From NCBI GenBank assembly GCA_001931905.2, contig MSJI02000905.1, forward strand, positions 122,533 through 186,532: 64,000 bases of DNA. The letters run 5' to 3'. The position numbers were made by a program, and so were the translations under genes. Under the pieces are notes generated by a model. That model saw only the letters and a program-made list of their open reading frames with translations. It was not told the origin of the DNA and searched no databases. This document shows positions 42,206 to 53,566 of this stretch, in pieces; position 1 is the first letter of the stretch; each line of letters starts with the position of its first letter. This stretch comes from Cladosporium sp. IMV 00045 (lineage: Eukaryota > Ascomycota > Dothideomycetes > Cladosporiales > Cladosporiaceae).

Positions 42206-44294
42206 CTGTCTGCGAGTTTGGGAATTTGGATTTGGGAGTTTTGGCTTTGATCGGCTGGCGTCTTGCATACTGCATTCTACTTTCCGTTCGCGAGTTTGAG
42301 AATGTGAATTCTGGGCTCAATCGATTCACTGGAGGCGACATCAGTGCGGACTCAATGTGCAGATAGCCCGCGAAATCACACATGCATACTTTTGAAGAAC
42401 TTGACTCTGAGCCCATTGATGACTTGTGTTGCAACTTCACTCTTCCCTTTGGCCTTCGTTGCGCAAAGACCTTTTGCCTATTCCATGCTCTGCGCCATGA
42501 TGATACTGGGAGATAGAGTATAGGTACGTTCTGAGTACGAGGAAAAACGTGATGCGAACCGAACGCTGGACCGCCTGCCTGCACGCCTTCCCAAGATCTC
42601 AGCTCACTATGTTATAGTAGAAACCTTGAATAATCCTACTACCAAAGCGGAGGAAAGCAGCTCAAGACAAGAGTATTGTATGCGAAATAGCTCAAACTCT
42701 CAGTGACAGACGAAGGCACCCGGCAATCAGGAATCTTGATGGTGTTGATTCCGATGACTTTGCAACGAGGTGACGCGTGGATGGTCGAATAGAGTTGACT
42801 ACCTCGACATCTGTATCGGAGACGATTATCGAAATACATTCATCTCTCGGCGGAGGAGGACTCGGGTCCGGCGGGAGATGCTCCGGCGGAAGAAACTCCT
42901 CATGTTGGAGGATGGCGTAAGGATACATGAGGTACCGTACACGCAAGCGAGAGTCTTTGAGAGAGTACGAGTTCCGTGGTTCTGATTTCCTATGGGCTCC
43001 ACGGCGGCAAGGCTAGGCAAGGGAAGAGAGTCCAGAAGGAAGACCGTTGATGAGTTTATCATTGGCAAAATCACGAGCTCGCGAAGCGTTTTCCCATTCG
43101 TCGGATAAGAAAGCCTGATACTCGACGCAACGCAGCGCCAGAAAAGGCCACTTGGGGCGCATCTCAATGGCCTGTGGCGAAGTTGCATCAGCCCTCGTGG
43201 TCGTATGGAGACAAAACCGTCACCAACACGATTGAGCCACAGCCGTTGTGCCATCAATGACAAGAAGTCATCAGAGAACGCACGCGCGGCACGGCACCAT
43301 CGTGAAGACAGACGGTAGGCCCCGATTATTTCTCCATAGTTCCCACCTCTTTATCTCCGTAGACGGGGAACTGATCCGTCACATGCGATTCTTTGAAGGA
43401 GCGAAGAAGCGAGCCGTCCGCCTCCGGGCGAAGATGACGTTGGTGATGGTTTGGAGCAGAGTCGACTGGACGGAGCAGGGTCCGTCTGAAAGTGGCGAAT
43501 GGACGGCGTGAAGCCCGACCCTGGCTGCACACGTTGTTCTTTGGTGGGGGAGGGGAATGGCGGGGTGGCTTGGAATGAAGGGGATATTGGCTTGATGGGA
43601 GTCTTTTGAAACGGCGGACGATGAGGGTACGTAGATGTTTTGAAGAGTCGCTGGCGGCGCTACATGGTGGTCTCACAGGTGCGTGGGTCAGCGAGACACT
43701 GACTGTTGCTGAAACATGAGATGCAGACAATCGAGGCAACAGATGTATGGCAATGAGACAAATTGAAACAATACTGCTGTTGTTGTTATAGTTCTTCAAT
43801 TGGAAAGCTAGCTATCTGCTCGTAGCAGTTGGGTATCTTCGTAAAAGTAAAAATCGTAAGAATCAAGGTGCGAAAAATGATAACAGAAATCATCGTTACA
43901 ATCGTATCGGTCGTTTCGTTCTTGAATCGTGAAGGTGAAATCTTATTTCACGGCTCTTGAGCCGGTGTCTCCTCTTGAATGGAGAGGAGCGAGCGGGCAA
44001 TATACCGCATGTGTGGCCGTTTACTCGGCGGCAAGCCACGCGCAGTGGATATGTCAACTGTGCCGACGGCGCTTTGAATGCGGCCGGTGGGGGAATCGTA
44101 TAGCTTTGATTCCAGTCGTGCCGGCGGGATTGATCGGGCTTGTGTTTCGTCCGTAGTGAAGAAGTGAGGGCTCGTTGTCCGAAGTGGCAGTGGTGATTCG
44201 TGTTGGCGCAAGACTGACACCGAGAGAGAGATAGATAATCCGGTCACCGCATGGTAGTTGCCATGCAGATCCCATGGTTTGTCGAAGTCGTGCT
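42206..44294. other. Intergenic, no gene supported
   Basis: About 2.1 kb. Several frames of 70-150 codons exist on both strands but they overlap each other, start or end without splice signals and show no domain. I do not call a gene. Confidence 0.45.
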
Positions 44295-44789
44295 TCAACG
44301 CTCAGTCAAACCGACAAGACCTGCGCAACGCGAGCAATACCAAAGGTTGAGACCATACTGGACCATGTTCGACTGGCCAGTCCTGACATCGGTGACAGGC
44401 GTGCGTTGGCATCGCGAGCAACGGGCGAGCTCAGGAGCAGAGAAAACGTCGAGCGATGAGCGACCGGAGGAACTGGAGGAACTGGAAGAAAGGGAGTCGT
44501 CGCTGGTGACTTGGAGCAAGTTTTGCTGAGGGATCGGGCGAGGCCTGACGGGCATGCCGTTGGCGGCGGCGGTTTGCATTTTGAGAAGACTTGCTGAGGC
44601 TGATGGTTGAGGGGCTACTGGTGGTCGGTAGGCGAGGAGTGGATGGTATGGATCGGATTCGATGTTGTCGGTTAATTCTCCAGGGCTGTGGGCTGGCGTT
44701 GGTGAAGGCGTTTCCGATGAGAAGTGATCGTAGACGGGCGGGTTGTATGTGAAGTAGCAAGAATCGATGGTGCGTGGAGTCGAGAGCAT
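44295..44789 (-). CDS. Small CxxC...CxxC protein, fungal, unknown
   Basis: Single exon, 164 residues from ATG 44789 (MLSTPRTIDSCYFTYNPP). The body is Ser/Pro-rich with a run of Ser. The conserved end reads ARCSRCQRTP ... SNMVQYGLNLWYCSRCAGLVG: two CxxC pairs about 30 residues apart that may bind one zinc ion. I recall similar C-termini in Dothideomycete hypothetical proteins. No signal peptide or membrane segment is visible. The frame continues upstream to 44990 with another Met, but the homologous part begins later. Confidence 0.65.
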   Translation of the reverse strand: MLSTPRTIDSCYFTYNPPVYDHFSSETPSPTPAHSPGELTDNIESDPYHPLLAYRPPVAPQPSASASLLKMQTAAANGMPVRPRPIPQQNLLQVTSDDSLSSSSSSSSGRSSLDVFSAPELARCSRCQRTPVTDVRTGQSNMVQYGLNLWYCSRCAGLVGLTER

Positions 44790-46978
44790 ACTCGACAGAT
44801 GAAGAGCTGGATATGAAAAGACTGGAAGCAGTCTGGTGGACGTTGATGGTTTTGGTCCAATGGGTATGACGAGAGGATTACACGTCAGGCTGCAGAAGTC
44901 AAGTTTTTGTTTGTGCTGCGATACACAGAGGAAAGCAAGAGGCGCACGCGGCGCGGGTTTTGTAAGGTCGACATCGCGATCGGAGGGCATGGGAATCGAG
45001 ATATCGCTTCACCATCTCTCGATAGTGGCTGCTGCGGCTCCCGCGCTAAGGCCTGCCCTCGATCGAATGGCAGTGTTGCGACCAGCTTGGCGGCATATTT
45101 CTGGGCTCTGCGCGTTTCAGGCAGTTGCTTTTTGCACTAACCCTCAAAGCGCCACGCCATCATCTCTTAGTCACTTTGTTGCCCTGAGATGGTTTGCTCC
45201 AGGTGGTATTCGTAGACCCTGGGCAGCCTTGCTTGCTTGCGTGGTCGCGAAACCTGGTTTCACGATTGATCTGCATTCCTTCTTTTCCTCGATGGTGTCA
45301 TTGCTAGATATGATCTTTGATACACCACAACAACCATCTGTACAGTCGAGATGTGTTGCCGGAGGTGTCACGTACCGGCCCACCGGCATCACACAGTCCA
45401 AGCACGTATTCCTATGCGGTTACCTCGGGTGTGACTGAAAATAGCGAAGCCATGGCGAGGTCACGGACGTCTTCCCAATGCCAGTAGTGCCAGCGCCGGA
45501 TCCGCGCACTCCAGTTCAAATGCACAGGGAGCAGTAGTACATTCCTTCGCTGTCCCGCTAGATAAGGCAGAAACGATATCTGTGGTACTGCGCCCCGAAT
45601 TGATGGGGTCTGCGAGCAGAAAATAAGAACATTATGCCTCAGCTGTGAAGCCGAAGTATCCGGGACGGAGGTTTGTTATCCTGCTGCCTGTTGTAGACTT
45701 GTATCAGCCTCAGCAGAAATTGTTAGTCACATTCGTTTGAGCCAGGATGGCACGAGGCATTCGATAGACACCGTTGGCGCATTAATTGGGCTGTGATGAT
45801 GGTACTGTAGCATGAGCGTCCCAATCCGATCCCCCTTCCTGCACATCCCGCGGAGAGGCGTGTGAGATGGTATACGTGTATCGTGATATAGGCCGTCGAC
45901 GCATCGATGGGGTGCACCACACGTGGGGAAATCAATCTACTGGAGGCGAGAGGTGGCTCACTGGGAATCGTGCAAAGCGAGTCTTGCGACCGAAGAGTCA
46001 AAGAATTCCGAACTTTCCTGGAAACGTATTGCGAGCCGCATGCCAGCTCGGCCAGCTCATCGAGATTTGTTCGAGCGTCTGGCGCGGTAAAAAGTCTGTC
46101 CCGCTGGCCGTGGCTTCTCTCAAATCTCGATAACAGCTTGTCTGTAGGGCTGAGAATCTGAGACATCGCCAAAGATCGAGCTACAAAAAAGGCCCTCCGA
46201 CTCGACTCGGGCCGCGCCCGCAATGCAAATGAACCGGAGGGGGAGAAAGGGGAGTGATCTTCTCTTTTCCCCGACCAGGGCGACGGTCTCGAATCTGCTC
46301 CAGCGAGGCCACCGGAATCTTGATGCCTTGGGCTATCAGCTCTTGCGTGTTCGTTGGGCCAAGCGAGGCAGGCGTGGCTGCTGACACGATTCGGGTTGAA
46401 TCGTTTTGCGTATCGTAGATAGCTGTGGCAGCCATGCATCCAAAAAGGCGCATGCGAAGCAATGTTGCGAGTTGATTAAACCGCACCCCATCGGCTGACG
46501 ACTGCTGCCTAGGGCAACCGCGTGTGCAGTGTATGTCTAACACCTTCATACGTGTGCGTTTCTCTTTTGCTTGTGTTGCGATAAGGCGAGATATCACGCA
46601 CAAAGGCGCATGCGGCATGCGGTGATAACGTATCACGCTGCCCTCGGCGCTCCTGCGGTGAAGGTGACGGTGATGGTGGCGGTCAGATGCAGAAATCACA
46701 GGATTATAATTACAAGCTTGCCGTCGAGGCTTAAGAAAATAAAAAGCGTATCTACAAATCTCCTTCGTTCCCGTAAATGCCCAAGCGCGAAAACAGAAAC
46801 ACCAATGCTGAAAGTCATGACCGCGATAAAGGAAAGATAAAAGGAAATTTTTGGGTGCGACTGCTGGTGAAATCCAGACAGTCGGCGCAGATTTCCGGCC
46901 CTCGCTTGGATGAACATGTGGATTTGGGATGACAGGCCTCAAAAGAAGCACTTGAGACATTTCGACAATGCGACAACA
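44790..46978. other. Intergenic, one weak open frame
   Basis: About 2.2 kb. A minus-strand frame 46166-45723 (147 codons, MSQILSPTDKLLSRFERSHG...) is the best candidate but has no recognisable domain, and its second half looks non-coding. Otherwise nothing. Confidence 0.4.
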
Positions 46979-48455
46979 TCAGATGAGAAGGTGCTTTCCC
47001 TGGTAGCGCCACCAGTTTTGTCGGGTATCGGCCTCCTTCCAGACTGCAAGTTGTCAGCGTCACGAACTCTGGACAAAAATCAAGGCTGCGAAACTTACCA
47101 TCAATGCCTCCCATGACACCCTTCTCATTGACCTGCCAGTGTCCTCTCTCGATATGCTCCAGCCAGTTCTCCAGGATAGCCACGAGCTTCGGTCCGTGCC
47201 TCATGACGAAGGGGTTGATGCCAGTTTGGTACAAATCACTATGCGACCGAATGATGGGCTTGAAATCCGCCGTTCTCGCATACCGGTTACCCCCCAGCTT
47301 GATGGGCAAGACGAACCTACACGCATCCTCGAAGGGATTCTGCGCGTTGGGGAAAGCGTCAAGATACAGTCCGCAAGGAACCGACTCGAGAGTCGAGAAA
47401 GGCCAGCGGAATTTTGCCTCTTTGGCAGAGACGGTACCGGGGGCGCGTAAGAACAGGAAAGGCATTTTCATTCCCTCGGTCTCTTTGGGGAATTTCTTCA
47501 GAATTTGTCGGAAGGGTTGGTTGAGGAACTCTTCCACTTTGGGCAATCGGACGCCGGGCGCCACATACCAGATGTGGGAGTAGTTGGCGTGAGAAAGCAG
47601 GTCGTAAGCGAATCCCTTGGGAATACCGGCGACGTTCAGGGCGGCTCGGGAGGCCAATGGCTCGTCGTCGTCGTCGGGGTGGCGCTTTGATCCTGTTGGG
47701 TCGGCGCGCTGTTCAATGGCTTGTACTAAACGAAGCCAGGTGTTCAGGCAGGATTCCAGGTCGCCTTTGGTGTAGGCTTGCAGCACCCAAGGTCGTGTTT
47801 TGAACTGCACACGGTCGTTGCCCATTTTGACTTCTGTCTCGGGACCCTCGGCAGCATGGCCGACGGTGTCGTGCAGAGCGATTGCTTTCTCAGCTTCGAC
47901 CATGTCGATGTAGGCACTCAGAATGCTTTCCAGTGGTTGCCAAGGCAGGGAAGGATCCGTGAGGTTGAAGATGTGGTTGTAAGTGGGCATGAAGATCGCA
48001 CGGTGCTGTTGCTGGTCGTACACGATTCCAGCTGGATGGCTGACATGGTCGCGGGATGTGTTATAGAGCACAATGAACCGGTGCTTCTCTTCCTTCTTGG
48101 CCGGCTTGCGGTCCTCGTCGTCGAGCACTTCTCCGAGCTGCAGGATATCCTTCGGAGAGGCAAGTCCAGATACGTGGTAGAAGAAGTTGTGGCCTGGGAC
48201 GTCAAAGACCTTAGATAGGTACCGCACAACGATAGGGCGCAAGATTCTCTTCAAGTCGTCGTTGCCGTGCCGACTCCACCAGGATTTCTTCTCCATCTGC
48301 GGGATGCGTTTGCCACTGCACACCCAGCCGTAGAGCAACAGGGTGTTGTGCAGGGCCGCGCATCTCTCCACGTCTAGGTCGTCATTGTTCTTGGGCGGCT
48401 GCTTCTCGTTGACGCGATGCCTTGCGATAGGCCCAAACAATGTCAGTGTCGTCAT
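46979..48455 (-). CDS. Conserved fungal protein of unknown function
   Basis: Exons 48455-47099 and 47043-46979 (55-bp intron, phase 1) give 473 residues. The last exon ends WKEADTRQNWWRYQG..., which reads as a genuine C-terminus, while unspliced reading runs on without sense. The protein looks globular: TLLLYGWVCSGKRIP near 35-50, RFIVLYNTSRDHVSHPAGIV, AIFMPTYNHIFNL, SHIWYVAPGVRLP, RYARTADFKPIIRSHSDLY. No catalytic motif or signal peptide was recognised. Start choice is uncertain: Met 48455 (MTTLTLFGPIARHR) is used; Met 48554 is also in frame and would add 33 mostly charged residues. Confidence 0.7.
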
Positions 48456-49416
48456 GCGGATATTGAGGCCAGGGCCGGAGCGAGCCTGCAATCGCTTTGG
48501 GACTACTTTTTGCTGCTGCTCAGCTTTGTCGTTTTCTTCGCTGATAGTATACATGTGGGTGTGTATGTTGTGCGTATATGTATGCCAGAAGAGCACCGAG
48601 GTGACACGTCCTACGCGATGGGAGACTCTAGGCTGATGATGAAGTTGTTCCGCGGCCGTCGAACGGCAGTCAAGTGGGTGGTGACGATGCCCGTCGGCGG
48701 ATGAAAAAGTTCCAGTCCCACCGTTGGCTTTTTTTGCCGGGCAGAAGTCTTGACGCGCGACGACAACTTGTGCTCCTCGAACTTCCGATGCTACTGCAGT
48801 CGATCTACACGACCGGTGGATACTCGACGTACATGTGCATTACTTGACATCGTCGAGTTTGGTATGACTGACCGGTAGGCAGTCATCCTGTCGTGACTAT
48901 GGCCATACGTCTTTGCTTGACTCCCCTGTCGGCATGGCTACTATAGGCAATTTCCGAATGCCAGTCAAGCGCTCCAATGACAAGACAGCCTAGGGTATTT
49001 CATCACTTCAATAACCGAGCCTATACCGTTCATCTGGAACTTCTGGACAACATTGACCTTATCTGTTCTTGTTGCTCGCTGTTTGTCGAACCTATTACGT
49101 TTCAGTCTCACTCTTCGCTGAGACTCAGTCATGCCGAGTCAAAAGTCCATGTGTCTCATGAACTACCGCACGAAACAACCTCACTTGCCCAACGATGGTC
49201 ACTAGGCGTGAGAGCGAGAAACGTCTTCTGGAGAAAAGACTTCCTGGTACTTATCATGAAAAGAACAGAAGAAAATCTCGGCCTCCGTCCAGACGAAGAG
49301 CTGGTCTCGTTCATTGGCATCTTTGATACCTCCTGTCAAATGATGGCCTGGCCATTGGCAAACTCTACTCAAACAACAGAACCACCGTTGCCTTCATCGA
49401 ATCATCCAGATTCAAC
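48456..49416. other. Intergenic between a protein gene and tRNA-Leu
   Basis: Nearly 1 kb with the promoter of the minus-strand gene. A plus-strand frame of 156 codons (48977-49447) overlaps the tRNA and is considered spurious. Nothing else. Confidence 0.5.
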
Positions 49417-49521
49417 GGTGAGATGGCCGAGCGGTCTAAGGCGCTAGCTTAAGGTGATATCTTCTGATATTCCTAGAATCGCTAGTCCGAAAGGGCGTGG
49501 GTTCGAATCCCACTCTCATCA
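49417..49521 (+). tRNA. tRNA-Leu (anticodon AAG) with intron
   Basis: 105 nt: acceptor GGTGAGA/TCTCATC with discriminator A, D-arm GCCGAGCGGTCTAAGGC, anticodon stem CTAGC/GCTAG around loop TTAAGG-C, intron of about 25 nt after base 37 (contains CTT pairing with AAG), long variable arm TCCGAAAGGGC and T-arm GTGGG TTCGAAT CCCAC. Mature length about 80. Confidence 0.9.
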
Positions 49522-49809
49522 ACATTCTCTTTTGCCATCCTCACAGAGTCGAGGTGGTTCACTTTTTGCACATTGGGAACTTACGATATGTGTTTGGGGG
49601 GAAGGGGGATACTTACCTTTGTACTTACCTTTATACTTACCTGGATCCTTCCGTGGCACTAGGCCACGTTGGATCTCTTTCTCTCCGATGTCAACTCTCT
49701 CACAGATCTCTCACATCATCACACAGTTGAAGTCAGCCCTGGGGTGATCTAGGGAAATGTAGTCGCGGGCAGCGCGAGCTTCTTCGACGGTTCGCGATGT
49801 CCTTGATGG

Positions 49810-50619
49810 TCACGGCGAAGCAGCCTCCGCTCTGGAAGCCTGCTGGACGACGAAGGAAATGAGCGACAACAAATCCAGCCCCATTTCTTCGCGGCAGAAA
49901 AAAGAGGCGAAGGCGCCGCCAATGTCTTCAAACTCCGCCTTCAACGCCAACATGATCAAGGGGACCATCTCCTCGCCATCCTCGCTTCGGCCATCGAGGC
50001 GTCGGAGCTCGAGCCAGAGAGCAATGACAAGCCTGCGCCACGCGCGGCTCTGCTCATCAGTGAAGGCGAGACCCTGCGGGACGCGGAAGGCTGGAATCAT
50101 GTTTCCCATTGCAATGAGCGACGCACTCAGTGTGGAAGAGCGCACGCGGATCTGCCCTTCCAAGTCATCCAGATCCCAAACGAGGAATTGGGCGGCTGGC
50201 TGGACGGCCGCTGCAAGGTTGCGAGGGGTCCAAGGGATCGCGCCGTTGAAGAAGTCGATTGCAGAGACGTCTACAATGCCTTGAGTCTCCTCGATGGGCT
50301 GGACGAAACCAACGAGATTGGTGGTGTGGAGAGCTTGGATGGCGAAGTCGTGGCGCTCTTGGAAGGTCAAATCCCCTGTGACGCCTGGCTTTGGAGCGTC
50401 AGCACTGGCGTCGAAGAGTTGCTTACGGCAGAGAGCGCAACAGTCGGTGGTAGGCTGGGTCAGCCATTCGGTGATGCAGGTCTTGCAGAAGACGTGCGAG
50501 CAGGAGGTGACTTGGACGGGATTGACCATGGGGTCGTTCAAGCAGATGGGGCAGGAGTCGGAGGAGAACACCGGTACCAGACCGGTGTTGAGGAAGTCGG
50601 TGCGGTTTGAGAGCGACAT
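49810..50619 (-). CDS. RING-HC finger protein, probable E3 ubiquitin ligase
   Basis: Single exon, 269 residues. An N-terminal RING has Cys23-x2-Cys26, Cys40-x-His42-x2-Cys45-x2-Cys48 and Cys61-x2-Cys64 (CPICL, CSHVFCKTCI, CALCR). Standard spacing indicates a C3HC4 RING-HC that recruits an E2. The remaining ~200 residues are helical and mostly unassigned (WDLDDLEGQIRVRSSTLSA, AWRRLVIALWLELRRLDG). No transmembrane segment or other ubiquitin domain. Likely cytosolic or nuclear. Targets cannot be deduced. The ATG at 50619 is 22 codons before the first metal ligand. Confidence 0.85.
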   Translation of the reverse strand: MSLSNRTDFLNTGLVPVFSSDSCPICLNDPMVNPVQVTSCSHVFCKTCITEWLTQPTTDCCALCRKQLFDASADAPKPGVTGDLTFQERHDFAIQALHTTNLVGFVQPIEETQGIVDVSAIDFFNGAIPWTPRNLAAAVQPAAQFLVWDLDDLEGQIRVRSSTLSASLIAMGNMIPAFRVPQGLAFTDEQSRAWRRLVIALWLELRRLDGRSEDGEEMVPLIMLALKAEFEDIGGAFASFFCREEMGLDLLSLISFVVQQASRAEAASP

Positions 50620-51258
50620 GATTGAGGTTGCTGTTCAATTGGCACAAAAGCGTGATACGAAGTTGCGATGTGTGTTTTGCTTGCGGGTCGTATAATGCTT
50701 CTGCGTGTCGGTCTGACTTCTTTCCATCAAAAGTTGGGAGTTGACCTGGTCAGATATACGACGAGTTGAGCTGGCTGAACAATGCGGCCTTTGTGTGGGA
50801 TGGGAGCTTTGATTGCCTTATCTGGTCATTGAGAAAGCCATTGTTTGATCTTTCATGGGTGTTTGGTTCTTTGTAGAGGGTCAAGCTGATACTTGCTCTT
50901 TTGTTCAATCTCACCGAAAATGTATGTGGGACGCTTTCACAATAGTGGTGGAGATGCTTCGTAGAAGTGAAGTGCCTGACTTCAGCGCTGATTGGTGCGC
51001 GCTCCAGTCATCTCGATCATTTCAAGCTCTTACTATGATTGTCTTGATGATATCGTTGAAGTTATGCTGCGCTGATGTCCGCTGAATGCATCGAGGAACC
51101 GTACTGATGAGTGATCATATGCTATGACCAGTGTTTATCAAAAGTCAATCCGATGTCGTGACAGAATTATATCGTCCGAGTAGCCTCGTCTCAGTAATCT
51201 ACAAATTTATAATACATTTAGTACTTTCTTACAGACATCAACCTCTTCTTTCCACCAT
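50620..51258. other. Intergenic, nothing recognised
   Basis: About 640 bp between the RING gene's start and the MetRS 3' end (both minus strand); RING promoter plus MetRS 3' UTR. No coding sequence seen. Confidence 0.55.
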
Positions 51259-53115
51259 TCAGCGGTCGCTAGTCAGACCCGGGAACAGCACGCCTTGCGA
51301 TCCCTTACCCAAATCCACGAGAGGGTCGCCATAGGCATCGTCCTTGCCAACAACGCACCACTCCCAGGTTCGCCTCTCCGGCTTCACGCCCAACATGTCC
51401 AGCATCCTGGCGGCGCTTGTCGGGATGAAAGCCTGCAGCATGATACCCACAAGTCGCAGAGTCTCTGCGTTGAGGAACACAACGCGGTCGATGTCGGCTT
51501 CCATTTCTTCAACGCTGTCACCGCGCTTTGCCGCATCATGCAGTTCTTGCCCGGTCGTGTCAGCCATGGCCGAGCGAAGTTTGGTGGCGATAGTCCATGG
51601 CGATGCCTGCTGCAGGAAGCTGTTGGCGTCGTAGACAGCGTTCATGATGGTTTGAAGGGCGCGATTAGGGTGCAATTCACGCATCTGCTGTTCCACATTC
51701 GCAGAGAGTGTGCGAAGATCCTTGTGGAAGCGGTGGTTCTTCTCTCCACGCTCGATCTCGATAGCTGGCAACTGTCCTTCCGGCAAGTCAGGATAGGCGT
51801 AGCGCTTGACAGCACGTGAGACGTCCCAGTTCTTAGCACGCATGACACGGCCAACAAGATTTCCAAGGCCGCCTTGAAGGCCCTTCTTGTACTTCTCGAT
51901 GATGAAGCCGTTGTCATAGTCGGCATCTTGCTCAATGCCGCCATCTTGGACAAGGTACCAGCGCATTGCGTCGATACCGAAACGCTCAAGGGCAAAGAAT
52001 GGGTTGACGACATTGCCGGTAGACTTTGCCATTTTCTGACGACCCAATGTCCAATGAGCATGTGTGAGGATCTGTTTGGGTAAAGGCAGGTCTAGTGCCA
52101 TCAGGAAGGCGGGCCAGTAGATGCAGTGGAATCGTACGATGTCCTTGCCGATGACTTGAACGTCAGGAGGAAAGCCCGTGGAAGATTCCTTTCCAGGTGT
52201 AAAAGGGTAGCCGACAGCAGTTGCATAGTTGAGAAGAGCGTCAAGCCAAACGTAGATTGTTTGTGAGGCATCCGTAGGCACACGAATACCCCATTGCAGG
52301 CGGCTGGACGGTCGCGAAACGGATAGATCTTCGAGGTTGGCTGAGACTTGCTTTATGACATCTTCCATTCTCGCACGCGGTACGATCCAGTCAGGGTTCT
52401 CTTTATACCATTGAAGCAGTCGGTCTTTGAAAGCCGAAAGCCTGAAGTGGTAGTTCCTTTCGCTTGTCCACTCAACTTCCTTTCCGGTCTCAATGCTCAC
52501 CATGATCTTCCTTCCCGTGGGCGGATCGACAATCAACTGAACCTGGCCTTCTGGGTAGAACGTCTCATCTGACACGCTGTACCAGCCCTCGTGCTTACTT
52601 TCGTACAGATATCCCCTCTCTTGTAACATTTGCCATGCGTACTCCACACCTTCATTGTGCTGTTTGTCCGTGGTCCGTATGAAGATGTCGTTACTGACAT
52701 CGATGTCCGCAGCGAGGTTTTTGAACACCTCAGCGCCCTTATCGCAGAAAGCCTTGGGTTCCGTATCTGCTTTGGCAGCTGCCTGCTGGATCTTGAGGCC
52801 GTGCTCGTCCGTGCCGGTACAAAGGATTGATTTGCGACCCTTGACCTCTTGCCAGCGTTTTAACACATCCGTGAGGAGCATCGTATACATGTGGCCGACA
52901 TGAGGAGCCGCATTGACGTAGAAAATCGGCGTGGTCGCATAGTATGGCTTCTTTTCATCCGGTGTTGTCGCTGTCGCCAGAGTCCTGCGGTAGAGAGGCT
53001 GCGATGAGGCCGCGGTTCGACATCTCCGGCAGGTCCATTGTGGCCGCCATCTCCGCGCGATGAGGGATTGAAGAGGATTGTGACCGCCTACAGCGGATGA
53101 TGCTGCCGCGCGCAT
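51259..53115 (-). CDS. MSM1: Mitochondrial methionyl-tRNA synthetase
   Basis: Single exon, 618 residues. The first ~50 residues are basic (RRWRPQWTCRRCRTAA, YRRTLATA), a mitochondrial presequence. The class I signatures are both present: PHVGHMYT (HIGH, residues 71-78) and KMAKSTGN (KMSKS, about residue 360). TPIFYVNAAPHVGH and CTGTDEHGLKIQ are MetRS-specific. The protein lacks the zinc-binding insert of cytosolic MetRS and the C-terminal tRNA-binding extension, fitting the mitochondrial type. It charges mitochondrial tRNA-Met. It is divergent from the MBL hydrolase, 451 bp away. Confidence 0.95.
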   Translation of the reverse strand: MRAAASSAVGGHNPLQSLIARRWRPQWTCRRCRTAASSQPLYRRTLATATTPDEKKPYYATTPIFYVNAAPHVGHMYTMLLTDVLKRWQEVKGRKSILCTGTDEHGLKIQQAAAKADTEPKAFCDKGAEVFKNLAADIDVSNDIFIRTTDKQHNEGVEYAWQMLQERGYLYESKHEGWYSVSDETFYPEGQVQLIVDPPTGRKIMVSIETGKEVEWTSERNYHFRLSAFKDRLLQWYKENPDWIVPRARMEDVIKQVSANLEDLSVSRPSSRLQWGIRVPTDASQTIYVWLDALLNYATAVGYPFTPGKESSTGFPPDVQVIGKDIVRFHCIYWPAFLMALDLPLPKQILTHAHWTLGRQKMAKSTGNVVNPFFALERFGIDAMRWYLVQDGGIEQDADYDNGFIIEKYKKGLQGGLGNLVGRVMRAKNWDVSRAVKRYAYPDLPEGQLPAIEIERGEKNHRFHKDLRTLSANVEQQMRELHPNRALQTIMNAVYDANSFLQQASPWTIATKLRSAMADTTGQELHDAAKRGDSVEEMEADIDRVVFLNAETLRLVGIMLQAFIPTSAARMLDMLGVKPERRTWEWCVVGKDDAYGDPLVDLGKGSQGVLFPGLTSDR

Positions 53116-53566
53116 GGCTGGTGATGCTGCGGTCGAGTCAAATGCGCGTTTGCTTGCCGCTCAAGAAGTTCGCCAAAGCTTCATCACAAGCCTCGGCTGG
53201 AGCTGGGGAACTCTATCAGCGTGTCGCATCAACGATACATATATACCTTATGTATATACTAACTTTACAATGTTATTCCATTCTTTCATGGTATCAGAGC
53301 TGCTGTCGAACGCTCTCCAAAAACGTCATTCCACAATCGCGTTGCAAATCAAATCGACGTGCCCTTTTCCGGGAGCATAGTTCGACGACTCAAAATCGAT
53401 CGTCAGGTACAACATGCACAATGAGTAGATAGTGACGTGTATATTGCGATGCCGACACACGAAGGCAAATGACATCTGGTGATAGTATAATATCGGACAC
53501 TTGAACACTCAGCTCTTCCAAGACAGCTTCTACGATATCACTCTGCTCAAGCATAGGTACACGATC
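53116..53566. promoter_or_regulatory. Divergent intergenic region (MetRS / MBL hydrolase)
   Basis: The 451-bp spacer must contain both promoters. It has the AT-rich strings atacatatataccttatgtatatac near 53230-53255, which might include TATA-like elements. Confidence 0.4.

Noticed and set aside
43326..43799. 157-codon minus-strand frame with hydrophobic N-terminus
   Set aside because: The start looks like a weak signal peptide but the rest is Pro/Arg-rich translation of GC-skewed DNA with no conservation seen.
45723..46166. 147-codon minus-strand frame beginning MSQILSPTD
   Set aside because: No family, composition drifts, overlapping frames equally long; kept only as a note.
48977..49447. 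156-codon plus-strand frame
   Set aside because: It overlaps the tRNA-Leu gene and has no domain.
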